A stretch of DNA of 64,000 nt from Clostridium sp. DL-VIII (GTDB lineage Bacteria > Bacillota > Clostridia > Clostridiales > Clostridiaceae). Made by a program: the position numbers and the translations under genes. Shown here in pieces: positions 8,024-16,848 of the stretch; the stretch's first letter is position 1, and the number at the start of each line of letters is the position of its first letter. Below the pieces are notes generated by a model. The model did not search any database and had not been told where the DNA came from. It saw only the letters and a program-made list of their open reading frames with translations. The stretch lies in NCBI RefSeq assembly GCF_000230835.1, contig NZ_CM001240.1, positions 4,924,779-4,988,778 of the forward strand, given 5' to 3'.

Positions 8024-8674
8024 TCACTTTCTAGCAACAATTATTGTAGTATTTCCAATTCTAAAATTCATCTCAACGTTTTCAAAACCAGCTTTATATA
8101 ACATTTTAATTTGATTATCAATAGTACAAGGCGTATCATAATGATAAAACTCATTATCTTGAATATTGTTTTCTTTTCGTATTCTTTCATTCTCACTATA
8201 ATAAAAATTTTCTTCTTCTTGATTTTCTATCATACAATCGCATTCAATATACTGGCCATTCGCTTTTAATGCATTAAAAACCTTTGAATATAACTTAATC
8301 TTCTTTTCATGTGAAAAATGATGCATAGTTTGAAATGATATTGCTGCATCAAATTTACAGCTACCAAAATCATAATCAAAATAATTTGCATTTATTAATG
8401 ATAAATTCTTATCTGAATGCTTTTGTTTCAACTTATCTAACATAGCCTTAGTTAAATCTATACCGGTTACATGTATATACGGCTTAGTTTTAAATATTTC
8501 ATCAAGTTCTAATCCAGTTCCACATCCCAAATCTAATATTTCATTAACATCTTTTGGCAGCAATTCTGCCATTTTAACATATCCCTCTTTGCATCCTTCT
8601 ACACTATTAATCATATGTTTATCATAATCATCTACGCGTTTAGTAAAAAATTCACTCATTTTTTCTACTGACAC
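8024..8674 (-). CDS. Class I SAM-dependent methyltransferase
   Basis: About 216 residues with the glycine-rich SAM-binding loop ILDLGCGTG near residue 45, an acidic residue at the end of beta-2 (GIDLT) and a post-motif FDAAISFQTMHHF. Substrate unknown. I start at GTG because GGAGG lies eight bases upstream; the longer reading would begin at a TTG that is itself part of this site. Same direction as the kinase-like gene, probably co-transcribed. The divergent 8675-9001 region contains no further feature I can support. Confidence 0.8.
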   Translation of the reverse strand: MSVEKMSEFFTKRVDDYDKHMINSVEGCKEGYVKMAELLPKDVNEILDLGCGTGLELDEIFKTKPYIHVTGIDLTKAMLDKLKQKHSDKNLSLINANYFDYDFGSCKFDAAISFQTMHHFSHEKKIKLYSKVFNALKANGQYIECDCMIENQEEENFYYSENERIRKENNIQDNEFYHYDTPCTIDNQIKMLYKAGFENVEMNFRIGNTTIIVARK

Positions 8675-9001
8675 TTTTGTATCCTCCAATATCTTAATAC
8701 TCTGATAATTAAAACTTTTTAATTACTACGTTTTAAGTGTATCATACCGCCCTGAGGCTCTAAAGCTAATCTTTTTTACGGTCTTAATTTTTATCCTCAA
8801 ACTAATTTCCAAGATCGGTAAATTCAATGATTGAAGCTAAAGGCATTTTCATTCAGCATAGTGAAAAATATATCTAAAATCACAGACTTCACCAACATAT
8901 TCTAAAACAATTATTAGTATGGTATATATTTTTTATAATTTTGCATAATAAAAGTAAATTACCAACTTTTATTGTATTTAAAATATGAAGGGAATGTTTT
9001 T

Positions 9002-9319
9002 ATGAAAAAAAGTACGTCAATATTTTTACTGTGTACATTTTTATCATTTTCTATTTTTATAATTCCTGTTAATGCTCAACCTAAAACTTTTAAACAAGGC
9101 TTCTATAAAGCTGAAGATTTAAATTTATCTTCCAGTAAGGAATATACAATTCAAAATGTTTCTTTTAATGAGCGCATTTATGTACTTATTTTAGACACTA
9201 AGGAAACTCCTATTCAATCTATTCGGTTATGGCCTCAGTCACAAAAATATAATCTTTTTCCTCTTGAAGAAGGATATAAAATTATAGTAACCGGAGATGG
9301 AGAGATCGTTATTTCTTAA
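9002..9319 (+). CDS. Small secreted protein of unknown function
   Basis: 105 residues with a clear Sec signal peptide (MKKSTSIFLLCTFLSF..., cleavage probably after VNA) and a mature part of about 80 residues rich in beta-type sequence (YTIQNVSFNERIYVLILD... YKIIVTGDGEIVIS). No recognised domain. The chosen ATG has GAAGGGA upstream; an in-frame ATG ten codons earlier lacks one. It stands alone between divergent and convergent neighbours. Confidence 0.65.
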   Translation: MKKSTSIFLLCTFLSFSIFIIPVNAQPKTFKQGFYKAEDLNLSSSKEYTIQNVSFNERIYVLILDTKETPIQSIRLWPQSQKYNLFPLEEGYKIIVTGDGEIVIS

Positions 9320-9368
9320 ATAAGCTTAATACTTTACCTTATTAAACTTAACCTTTTGGTATATCTTT

Positions 9369-10577
9369 TTATGATGCACTTAGTTTTTTACTTTTTGTCT
9401 TAATGACTTTAAAAACTATAGTTCCATATATTGCTGCTAAAATTGAAGCAATCATAATACACATTTTTGCCATTGATAATATGGTTGCATCGTCAAATGA
9501 TAAAGATGAAACAAATATTGACATAGTGAATCCAATACCCCCAAGAACACTTGCTCCATATAAATGTCTTTTAGTTACATTAGATGGTAATTTAGCAATT
9601 TTTAATTTTACTAAAATATATGAAGTTCCAAATATACCCACTTGTTTGCCAATAAAAAGTCCAAATATAATCCCCAAACATGCTGGTGAAAATATATTTT
9701 TCGAAAAGCTATCGGCATTAATTGTTATTCCAGCATTTGCAAAAGCGAATATCGGCATAATTCCAAAGCTAGACCAAGGTGTTAAAACATGCTGAAGCTT
9801 ATATAAAATTGAAGATTTAAATTTATGAATATTTTCTCCTATTGGTAATGACATCCCAAGTAAAACTCCTGCAATTGTTGCATGTATTCCAGATTTTAAA
9901 AGGCAGATCCATAGAATTATTCCCATAACAATGTAGACAGAAGTATATTTTATTTTAAATTTATTAGCTAGTAAAAGTGCTATAAAAACTATTAATCCCA
10001 TAGCAAGAGCTAACCATGAAATCTGACTGTTATAAAATATTGCTATAACTATAATAGCTCCTAAATCATCAACTATGGCTAATGCTGTAAGAAAAACAGT
10101 TATACCCTTAGGTGCATTTTTTGCAACTAATGAAAGCATCCCAATAGCAAATGCAATATCTGTTGCCATTGGAATTCCCCATCCTGTAATAGTTACTTCT
10201 TTATAATTAAATAATGCATATATTATTGCTGGAACGATCATTCCTCCTATAGCTGCAGATATTGGAAGTATTGTTTTCTTAAATGATTTAAGCTCTCCAA
10301 ATACTACTTCTCTCTTTATTTCCATACCAACAACTAAAAAGAATATAGCCATGAGCCCATCATTAATCCAATGAAGAACGGACATAGATAAAGATAACTC
10401 ACCGTATCCTATAGTTATATCAGTATGCAGTATATTTTCATACACTGATAAAAACTTTGAATTAGCAACTACAATTGCTAAAATAGTACAAACTAAAAGT
10501 ATTATTCCACTAGCCGATTCATTCTTAAAAAAATATAAAAACGGGGTTAATACTTTATTTTTAATTTTGTTTTTCAT
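9369..10577 (-). CDS. nhaA: NhaA Na+/H+ antiporter
   Basis: 402-residue inner-membrane antiporter expelling Na+ (or Li+) in exchange for protons, important for sodium and pH homeostasis. The predicted ion-binding aspartate pair is Asp170-Asp171 (AIVDDLGA) and about 12 membrane segments are evident (e.g. IILLVCTILAIVVA, GLMAIFFLVVGMEIKRE). Full length. A ~200-nt leader upstream contains structure and an intrinsic terminator, implying control by read-through. Confidence 0.95.
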   Translation of the reverse strand: MKNKIKNKVLTPFLYFFKNESASGIILLVCTILAIVVANSKFLSVYENILHTDITIGYGELSLSMSVLHWINDGLMAIFFLVVGMEIKREVVFGELKSFKKTILPISAAIGGMIVPAIIYALFNYKEVTITGWGIPMATDIAFAIGMLSLVAKNAPKGITVFLTALAIVDDLGAIIVIAIFYNSQISWLALAMGLIVFIALLLANKFKIKYTSVYIVMGIILWICLLKSGIHATIAGVLLGMSLPIGENIHKFKSSILYKLQHVLTPWSSFGIMPIFAFANAGITINADSFSKNIFSPACLGIIFGLFIGKQVGIFGTSYILVKLKIAKLPSNVTKRHLYGASVLGGIGFTMSIFVSSLSFDDATILSMAKMCIMIASILAAIYGTIVFKVIKTKSKKLSAS

Positions 10578-10662
10578 CCATGATCTCCTTCCCTATTCAT
10601 ATGTCCAATAATCTATTTTATAAAACTCTTTTCTTAAATAAAAAAACTCCATAAAACAAAAA

Positions 10663-10693
10663 GGTGAGAATACTCTAAAAAGAGTTTCCCACC
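10663..10693 (-). terminator. Leader terminator upstream of nhaA
   Basis: Read on the minus strand, GGTGGGAAACTC (10682-10693) pairs with GAGTATTCTCACC (10663-10675) through G-U and one bulge, followed by five U. It lies about 85 bases inside the nhaA transcript and before the start codon, so it must be conditional for the gene to be expressed. Confidence 0.6.
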
Positions 10694-10765
10694 CCAGAAA
10701 CTAATTGCTTGAAAACAAATTATATAATTTGCCCAACCGTATCTAGTTATATTTACTTTTTTTCG
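10694..10765 (-). promoter_or_regulatory. Candidate ligand-sensing leader (aptamer) of nhaA
   Basis: Between the promoter and the leader terminator the RNA can form a closing helix AACTA/TAGTT (10744-10748 with 10699-10703) around a hairpin CAAATTA-TAATTTG (10716-10731) flanked by single-stranded GATACGGTTGGG and TTTTCAAGCAAT. Structured RNAs upstream of nhaA genes are known (nhaA-I, nhaA-II and DUF1646 motifs, reported as Li+ or Na+ sensors). I cannot assign this leader to one of them from memory. Position and architecture are what I see; cation sensing is inference. Confidence 0.45.
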
Positions 10766-10773
10766 CAGTATTG

Positions 10774-10802
10774 ATTATAGTATATATTAGGACAAAAATC
10801 AA
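10774..10802 (-). promoter_or_regulatory. Sigma-A promoter of nhaA
   Basis: TTGATT (10797-10802), 17-base spacer, TATAAT (10774-10779) on the minus strand. Start expected near 10767, giving a leader of about 190 nt. Confidence 0.75.
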
Positions 10803-10938
10803 GTATTTGAAAAACCTTATTTTATGTAATAATTATATATTTATAATTTCTTTCATTTAGATATTGTAACAGTTAACTTGTTAAAACCATATTCTATAAT
10901 GCGCAAATATTTTAATTACTTTTGTAAGGAGTATCTTA

Positions 10939-11298
10939 ATGGAAAACACGAAAAGTAAACTTGCCTCTCCTGATATCCCTTTTGCTAAATATTATCTTGA
11001 AAAGAATACCAGATACTTTCATTTAACTGCAGAACCAATTAAACATAATATACTGAGTAACCTTGCTATAAATGCGTTTGGATATAATTGTTCTACTCCA
11101 GGTCCAATAATAGTAATTAAACAAGGTGAATTGATAAGTCTTACTGTAGAAAATAAATTAGATACACCAACTGCACTTCATGTACATGGACTTTCAAAAC
11201 CAAACTGCCAAGATGGAGACCCTGACATAGAGCCATGTACACCTAAGATAATGCCAGCCAAACTTTATAATATACTACAAAAGTTTGCCTGGCATTAA
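10939..11298 (+). pseudogene. Truncated multicopper oxidase (N-terminal cupredoxin fragment)
   Basis: 119 codons matching only the first cupredoxin domain of a multicopper oxidase: FGYNCSTPGPIIVIKQGE, then TALHVHGL (type 2/3 copper ligand pair His-x-His) and the KFAWH that normally leads into HPGTFFYH. A stop codon falls right after that His, and the remaining two thirds of a normal ~450-residue enzyme are missing; the next gene starts at the opposite strand within 25 bases. An AAGGAG site is still present. Not expected to be a functional oxidase. Confidence 0.75.
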
Positions 11299-11320
11299 AT
11301 GTGATGCTTAATATTATGAT

Positions 11321-13060
11321 TTATGTCATATTTTCAAATATCTTTGGTACATTCAAGATTCCATATCCCCAATATTGATTAGGTATAATATCTCCGCTTC
11401 TTGCAATTCCTCCTTTTGCAAGATAAGCTTTAAGTGTTTCAGAAAACATTTCTGGCTGATGTCCATCAACAATCCCCCATTGAAACAACATTGCACAAGC
11501 ACCTGAAACAATCGCTGCTGATACACTAGTCCCATTAACTACTGCTGTTTTATTTCCAGGTGCTACAGTCAATGCATTTACGCCACCTGCAGCAATGTCA
11601 ATTACATTTATGTATGACTCCAAGAATGCCATCCCAGAGTAATCAACAATGTTGTTATTATTTTGATTATATGCTGCTGCTGTCAATATATAAAGTGAAT
11701 TACCTGGATTGGTTATTGTCCCAAATGGATCAGCAAAACTAAATCTAGTATTTCCAACAGTTAAACCTCTTTGTGGCAGCCATGCATCATACCTTCCATT
11801 TGTGATATAATTTGCAGTTATCCTAAGCCTCCATATGCCTGGCTGTAAATTATAAAATCTAATGCGTATTAATTCATCTCCAGTAATCTCTTCAGGCAAA
11901 TAATAGTTCACTTTAACATTAGTTTTCTCAAATATGAAGGTAAAATTAAATGTATAATTTATCAAGAGTGATATTGCACCTGTAGTTTCTCCTGATGGCG
12001 ATACCACTTCTAAAGACATTACGTTTGGTACACTAGACCAAATCTGAACTCCCCATAGATTTTTTTGTTCAGGTGATACTATTAGCTCAATAGTTCCTGC
12101 TTCACTTCCTTTAACCCCACTAACTGTAGTTACCACTCCATATGCATGCCCTTCTGCATTCCTTTGATTACCAGTTCCAGTGACTACAGTTATACCCTTA
12201 TTTATTAAAATTGAACTTATGAAGTTCTCTAAAATTCCTGTTCCTTTATGATTTCCTATTGTACTTCCAAGAGGAAAATATATAACCATTGGTTTTCCAT
12301 TTATTAATATATATTCATATAAATATTCTATTGCTGCAAAAATGGCAGTTATATTAAATACTGGAACTTGAGTTTCTGGAAATTGCTTTTCATATGAAAT
12401 GTCCCTTATTAGCTTTACTACTACAAAATTACATTCTGGAACCACTCCCTTTAAATTTTGATCCTTCCCCGTTGCACCAATTATTCCAGCCATATTAGTA
12501 CCATGCCCAATCTCATCTAGAGTAGGAACTATATCATAAGGAGAATTTCCTTCTCTATAAGCTCTTATAGCCTCATTTATTTTGTTCCTATCATATACAT
12601 TTCCAAATGGAACAGGATCATACGTCTTTTCTTCAGTTGTTGTTGTAGTCTGGTCCCAAATACTTTCAATTCTAGTTTCACCATTAACATTCATAAACTC
12701 TTCGTTTAAGTAATCAATTCCCGAATCAATTATTGCTACATTAACTCCTCTGCCAGTTAAGTTTAAGGGTGATCCCACCTGTACGAAACTAGCTTGAGAT
12801 GCCTCAATTGGTGAAACCTGCTGTAAAGTATAAAATTCTGCTGGAACAACATATGTTATTGCCTGTATATGAGGTTCATTCCCCATATTAATTTCAACAT
12901 CTTTCTTTACAGATACTATTGCATACTTATCATTGATTATTGTCACATAATAATTTGGAATCTTCGAAATTTCAGCCTCAATATCTCCCCGATACAGTAC
13001 CACATAGTTATCATAGTTTATATCATTAATTACTCTCTCGGCTAATATGTTCTTCTGCAT
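11321..13060 (-). CDS. Csp-like subtilisin-family (S8) serine protease
   Basis: 579 residues with an intact subtilase triad: Asp112 (VAIIDSGID), His186 (IGHGTNMAG) and Ser512 (NGTSVSAA). An N-terminal ~90-residue prodomain-like region precedes it and a ~130-residue jelly-roll type insertion lies between the oxyanion segment and the serine, as in clostridial Csp germination proteases that activate pro-SleC. No signal peptide, consistent with mother-cell synthesis in sporulation. I start at MQKN because GGGGGAG is adjacent; the longer reading lacks a site. With no sleC next to it the germination role is inferred from family resemblance only. Confidence 0.85.
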   Translation of the reverse strand: MQKNILAERVINDINYDNYVVLYRGDIEAEISKIPNYYVTIINDKYAIVSVKKDVEINMGNEPHIQAITYVVPAEFYTLQQVSPIEASQASFVQVGSPLNLTGRGVNVAIIDSGIDYLNEEFMNVNGETRIESIWDQTTTTTEEKTYDPVPFGNVYDRNKINEAIRAYREGNSPYDIVPTLDEIGHGTNMAGIIGATGKDQNLKGVVPECNFVVVKLIRDISYEKQFPETQVPVFNITAIFAAIEYLYEYILINGKPMVIYFPLGSTIGNHKGTGILENFISSILINKGITVVTGTGNQRNAEGHAYGVVTTVSGVKGSEAGTIELIVSPEQKNLWGVQIWSSVPNVMSLEVVSPSGETTGAISLLINYTFNFTFIFEKTNVKVNYYLPEEITGDELIRIRFYNLQPGIWRLRITANYITNGRYDAWLPQRGLTVGNTRFSFADPFGTITNPGNSLYILTAAAYNQNNNNIVDYSGMAFLESYINVIDIAAGGVNALTVAPGNKTAVVNGTSVSAAIVSGACAMLFQWGIVDGHQPEMFSETLKAYLAKGGIARSGDIIPNQYWGYGILNVPKIFENMT

Positions 13061-13323
13061 TTTCTCCCCCCAATCAAACCACTCATAAGTGTATATAACA
13101 TCCATATATATTTATTGACACGTTCTGATATTTAAGTATATATCAATGAAACCAGCCGCAGTGTGAATTATTTTTTTTTTGCATTGCAGGAAATTTAATA
13201 ATAACTCTTATAGTTAATAATATTTGTTTATTCACTAAATTATCCATTTTATAATCATCTTATTAATTGTTTTAATATATATTTTTCTGTATATATTGAA
13301 ACATATATATGTTCGTATGTATA

Positions 13324-13352
13324 TTGACATATATATACGAAAATGATATGGT
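13324..13352 (+). promoter_or_regulatory. Promoter of the c-di-AMP leader
   Basis: TTGACA (13324-13329), 17-base spacer, TATGGT (13347-13352). Start point expected near 13359, just ahead of the aptamer. The flanking DNA is a run of AT dinucleotides. Confidence 0.65.
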
Positions 13353-13382
13353 TATATAAAGATATAAGCAAAAAATAATATT

Positions 13383-13507
13383 GGTAGCGCTGAATCAATT
13401 TGAACGGGAGAACCAATTATTGGGGTTAATCTTATCAGTATGATAAGTAGGGTTAATTTTCTTCAATCCGAATCCGTCAGCTAATCTCGTAAGCGTTGAA
13501 GAGAAGT
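13383..13507 (+). promoter_or_regulatory. ydaO/yuaA-type cyclic-di-AMP riboswitch aptamer
   Basis: Contains the conserved ydaO-family blocks in order: GGTAGCGCTGAATC, GGGAGAACCAATT, TGGGGTTAATC, GGGTTAATTTTC and finally CCGAATCCGTCAGCTAATC followed by TCGTAAGCGTTG. The closing helix is GCGCT/AGCGT. Established knowledge: this class binds c-di-AMP and generally turns genes off, often osmolyte and K+ transport or cell-wall genes. Here it precedes genes for an osmolyte, which fits. Bases 13500-13507 (AGAGAAGT) can alternatively pair with 13577-13584 (ACTTCTCT) of the terminator. Confidence 0.9.
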
Positions 13508-13562
13508 TTTTAAATACTATAATAATATAGTTTTTTTAGTATACCCATAAATATTATTACTT

Positions 13563-13598
13563 AATAAGCTGTGGAGACTTCTCTGCAGCTTATTATTT
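13563..13598 (+). terminator. Expression-platform terminator of the c-di-AMP riboswitch
   Basis: Arms 13563-13577 and 13580-13594 (AATAAGCTGTGGAG against CTCTGCAGCTTATT) form a strong stem with two wobbles, followed by ATTTTG. The loop-side ACTTCTCT is complementary to the 3' edge of the aptamer, an obvious antiterminator alternative. It lies 40 bases before the first gene. Confidence 0.75.
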
Positions 13599-13634
13599 TG
13601 CTTAATTATAATTAATACTTTAAGGAGGCTTATT

Positions 13635-14495
13635 ATGTTAAAAATATGTGTAATTGGTATTGGAAAAACTGGAAAAGAAATAGCCAAGATGATATTTAAG
13701 CAAACAGATATGAAAATTGTATTAGCCATGTGCAGTCCAGGGAGCACAAAGAAAAATATGGATTTAGGTCAAGCAATCGGAATTCAGGATATTGGTATTA
13801 AAATAGAAGGAACAAATAAATTAGAGGAACTTCTTATAAAATGTAGACCAGATGTTATAGTAGATTTTTCTGCTCCTGAGGCTACATTAAATAACGTACA
13901 AATAATATCCAATCTTGGAATTAATTTAGTTATAGGTACCACAGGTTTCTCTAAGGAGGATTTGGAAAAAATCAGGATGTTGGCTTATAACAATCAGACT
14001 GGTATAGTATATGCACCTAATATTACACTTGGCGTAAATGTCTTAATGGTACTAGCAAAATTAGCATCTATTTTATTAGATAATTACGATTTCCAAGTTA
14101 CTGAATCACATCATAAAAATAAGAAAGATATCCCATCTGCTACAGCACTTAAAATAGTTAACGAAATAGAGGATGGTCTATTATATCTAGGCAAAGATAT
14201 TAGTAAAGACAAAATCCCTACAAATTCAGTCCGCGCTGGTGGTATCGTTGGAAAGCATGAGGTATTAATTGCTGGTGAATATGATAAAATCACAATTTCT
14301 CATGAGTCATTTTCACGAAAAGTCTTCGCCTCTGGTGCAATTCATGCAATAAATTTTATCAAAGACAAAATTGGATTTTATGAAATGAGTGATGTATTAT
14401 CCTTATCAAAAGTTATTGAAGATTTATATATTAAGCAAAAGAAAGAGAATTCTAGCATAAATAAAAAAATGATAGCAATAGATCTTGATAAATAA
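13635..14495 (+). CDS. dapB: DapB-like dihydrodipicolinate reductase paralogue
   Basis: 286 residues aligning with 4-hydroxy-tetrahydrodipicolinate reductase (lysine biosynthesis): nucleotide loop GIGKTGKE (8-15), GTTGFS (101-106), NITLGVNV (129-136) and the active-site segment ESHHKNKKD with His159, His160 and Lys163. The following PSGT of the family reads PSAT (Ala169 for Gly). The last ~30 residues (after the usual ~250) form a charged extension. It is first in a riboswitch-led operon with lysine 2,3-aminomutase and beta-lysine acetyltransferase, so it may boost lysine supply for osmolyte synthesis; acting on another lysine-derived imine is an alternative. Good AAGGAGG site before the ATG. 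Confidence 0.85.
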   Translation: MLKICVIGIGKTGKEIAKMIFKQTDMKIVLAMCSPGSTKKNMDLGQAIGIQDIGIKIEGTNKLEELLIKCRPDVIVDFSAPEATLNNVQIISNLGINLVIGTTGFSKEDLEKIRMLAYNNQTGIVYAPNITLGVNVLMVLAKLASILLDNYDFQVTESHHKNKKDIPSATALKIVNEIEDGLLYLGKDISKDKIPTNSVRAGGIVGKHEVLIAGEYDKITISHESFSRKVFASGAIHAINFIKDKIGFYEMSDVLSLSKVIEDLYIKQKKENSSINKKMIAIDLDK

Positions 14496-14562
14496 TACTA
14501 CTGAAAAAGCCTAAAAATATTCAAGCAGACCCTTGTTAACGTTTAAAAGGAGTGATTAATTT

Positions 14563-15834
14563 ATGAAAAGAAATTATAAAGATATATCTATATGGAAAGA
14601 TGTAACTAAAGAACAATGGAATGATTGGAAATGGCAGATTGCCAACAGAATCACTACTGTAGATGAGTTGGAACAAGTCGTAAGTCTCACAGAAGAAGAG
14701 AAACTCGGAGTAAATGCTAGTCTAAAAAAGCTAAAGATGGCTATTACACCTTATTATGCGACACTAATAGATTCCGATGATTATAATTGTCCAATTAGAA
14801 GACAAGCTATTCCTACCATTCATGAAACAGAAATATCAGAGTATGATATTAGCGATCCCTTACATGAAACAGTTGACTCCCCCGTCCCCGGACTTACACA
14901 CAGGTATCCTGATAGAGTTCTTCTTCTAATTACAGAACAATGTTCGATGTATTGCAGACATTGTACAAGAAGACGTTTTGCTGGGCATGAAGACAGTTCC
15001 TTATGTAACGATGATATTTTAAAAGCTATTGAATATATTAAGGTACATAAAGAAGTACGAGATGTTTTACTTTCTGGGGGAGATGCATTGTGTGTTTCAG
15101 ATGAAAAACTTGAATTTATATTAAAAAAATTAAGAGAAATTGAACATGTTGAAGTTATAAGAATAGGCACCAGAGTTCCAGTAGTTATGCCTCAACGAAT
15201 AACCTCCAATTTATGCAATATAATAAAAAAATATCATCCTGTTTGGATTAATACTCACTTTAACCATCCAAAAGAAATAACTAAAGAAGCAATGCTTGCC
15301 TGTAAAATGCTTGCTGACTCTGGAATTCCCCTTGGTAACCAATCTGTTTTGTTAAAGAATATCAATGATTGCCCTTACATTATGAAAGATTTAGTTCAAA
15401 AATTAGTTAAAAACAGAGTACGACCTTATTATATATACCAATGTGATTTATCCGAAGGAATAGAACATTTTAGAACTCCAGTCTCAGCTGGTATTGAAAT
15501 TATAGAGCTTTTACGAGGACATACTTCTGGATTTGCCGTTCCAACCTTTGTAATAGATGCACCAGGCGGTGGTGGAAAAATACCTATTAATCCTCAATAC
15601 TTAGTATCTCAATCCCCTGAAAAATTAGTACTTAGAAATTATGAAGGTATACTATGTACTTATACTGAACCATCTGATAAAACTCATGAATGTAAAAATT
15701 GCGGTATATGTGATAAATTTAAAAAAGACGATTATAAAGGACTAGAGAAACTCTACAGAGATGAGAGAATATGTCTTACTCCAATGAGCAATGTAAGAAT
15801 GAGAAGGAGGAAAGAATTTAATGAAATCAGATAG
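14563..15834 (+). CDS. kamA: Lysine 2,3-aminomutase
   Basis: Radical-SAM, PLP-dependent enzyme converting L-lysine to L-beta-lysine. The 423-residue product has CSMYCRHC (Cys127, Cys131, Cys134) for the 4Fe-4S cluster, Asp295 and Asp332 at the lysine-binding positions, the PLP lysine Lys339 in GGGGKIP, and a C-terminal Cys set (CKNCGIC) for zinc. Length matches the Clostridium enzyme family. Given the GNAT gene overlapping its end, it serves as ablA of acetyl-beta-lysine synthesis rather than lysine fermentation; no lysine-fermentation genes (kam/kdd/kce) are nearby. AAAAGGAG precedes the ATG. Confidence 0.95.
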   Translation: MKRNYKDISIWKDVTKEQWNDWKWQIANRITTVDELEQVVSLTEEEKLGVNASLKKLKMAITPYYATLIDSDDYNCPIRRQAIPTIHETEISEYDISDPLHETVDSPVPGLTHRYPDRVLLLITEQCSMYCRHCTRRRFAGHEDSSLCNDDILKAIEYIKVHKEVRDVLLSGGDALCVSDEKLEFILKKLREIEHVEVIRIGTRVPVVMPQRITSNLCNIIKKYHPVWINTHFNHPKEITKEAMLACKMLADSGIPLGNQSVLLKNINDCPYIMKDLVQKLVKNRVRPYYIYQCDLSEGIEHFRTPVSAGIEIIELLRGHTSGFAVPTFVIDAPGGGGKIPINPQYLVSQSPEKLVLRNYEGILCTYTEPSDKTHECKNCGICDKFKKDDYKGLEKLYRDERICLTPMSNVRMRRRKEFNEIR

Positions 15835-16678
15835 CTATAAAAATAATAACTATTATACCAATATAGATCGTACTAGAATATATGTAGATTTAACAAGTAG
15901 ACGTGTGAAAATAATTAATAATAGTAATATAACTACTCAAAATCTAAGAAGAATTATTCACTATGCTTCAAAGCAGCATCTAGGCAAAATTATTTGTAAT
16001 TGTACTACTGAATCATCTGAGATTTTTTCAGATGCAGGTTTCAAATTAGAAGGAAAAATTGATGGATTCTTTAAAGGCGAAGATGCCCTTTGCATGTCAT
16101 ATTTTATTAATAGTAATAGAGAATTGTGCAGTAATTTTATTGAGAAAAATTTATTAATAAAAAAATGTTTAGATATAAAAAACACTTTTACTACTAAACA
16201 AAGCAATTTGAATTATACTATAAGAAATGCAAATAAAAATGATATAAAAGAGATGATCAAACTTTTTTCCACTGTTTTTTCAACATATCCCTCTCCTATT
16301 TATGATGAGGAATTTTTAAAGGAAACTATGAATAAAAAAGTTTTATATAAAGTTGCTATTTATGATGGAAAAATTATCAGCATAGCTTCTGCAGATATGG
16401 ATATTGAGAATTTAAATGCAGAAATAACTGACTGTGCTACTTATCCTGCCTATGGGGGGAATGGAGTATTATCTAATATTATTAATTCATTAGAATGTGA
16501 TCTTAAAGCTAAGGGCTTTATGACTTTATATAGTTTATCAAGAGCAATAAATCCGAGTATTAATTATGTGTTAAGTAAGCATAATTATACCTTTACAGGC
16601 CGCATGGTTAATAACTGTAATATCTGCGGCACCTTTGAAGATATGAACATTTGGGTAAAAAATATACACAATGACTAG
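15821..16678 (+). CDS. ablB: Beta-lysine N6-acetyltransferase (GNAT)
   Basis: 285 residues; an N-terminal ~125-residue region of the AblB/YodP type followed by a GNAT domain (about 130-285) with an acetyl-CoA loop around YPAYGGNGVLSNII. It overlaps the 3' end of kamA by 14 bases and its AGGAGG lies inside kamA. AblA-AblB together make N-epsilon-acetyl-beta-lysine, a compatible solute known from methanogens and some bacteria. The pairing with kamA is what makes the substrate assignment convincing; the acetyltransferase fold alone would not. Confidence 0.9.
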   Translation: MKSDSYKNNNYYTNIDRTRIYVDLTSRRVKIINNSNITTQNLRRIIHYASKQHLGKIICNCTTESSEIFSDAGFKLEGKIDGFFKGEDALCMSYFINSNRELCSNFIEKNLLIKKCLDIKNTFTTKQSNLNYTIRNANKNDIKEMIKLFSTVFSTYPSPIYDEEFLKETMNKKVLYKVAIYDGKIISIASADMDIENLNAEITDCATYPAYGGNGVLSNIINSLECDLKAKGFMTLYSLSRAINPSINYVLSKHNYTFTGRMVNNCNICGTFEDMNIWVKNIHND

Positions 16679-16681
16679 TAT

Positions 16682-16833
16682 ATATTCTTAAAAATGCTGT
16701 ACGAGTGTTAAATAATGCTGGTATAAAAGTTTTACGTGGCTGCTCTGGAGATGTTAAAACTGTAGCTTTAAAATGGATTGAAGGTTCCCTTGTAGATTCT
16801 GGTGACGTCTGTCATGAACATGAATGTTCATAA
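16682..16833 (+). pseudogene. 3' remnant of a NifX/NafY-like (dinitrogenase cofactor) family gene
   Basis: Immediately after the ablB stop an open frame without start reads ILKNAVRVLNNAGIKVLRGC, then GDVKTVALKWIEGSLVDSG and ends CHEHECS before the stop. This is the C-terminal third of the small NifX-like proteins that normally neighbour DUF134 and Mrp-type genes, exactly the genes that follow on the other strand. The 5' two thirds are absent and ablB takes their place, so the osmolyte operon seems to have been joined here by a rearrangement that cut this gene. Confidence 0.7.
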
Positions 16834-16848
16834 TTAATAAATTTAATT

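Noticed and set aside
13061..13320. Sporulation sigma-G or sigma-K promoter before the Csp-like protease
   Set aside because: I looked for both consensus patterns and found no convincing match; the Csp assignment does not rest on it.
14563..15834. Lysine-fermentation gene cluster
   Set aside because: Only the aminomutase is present; the neighbours are an acetyltransferase and a DapB-like reductase, with no kamDE, kdd, kce or kal genes.
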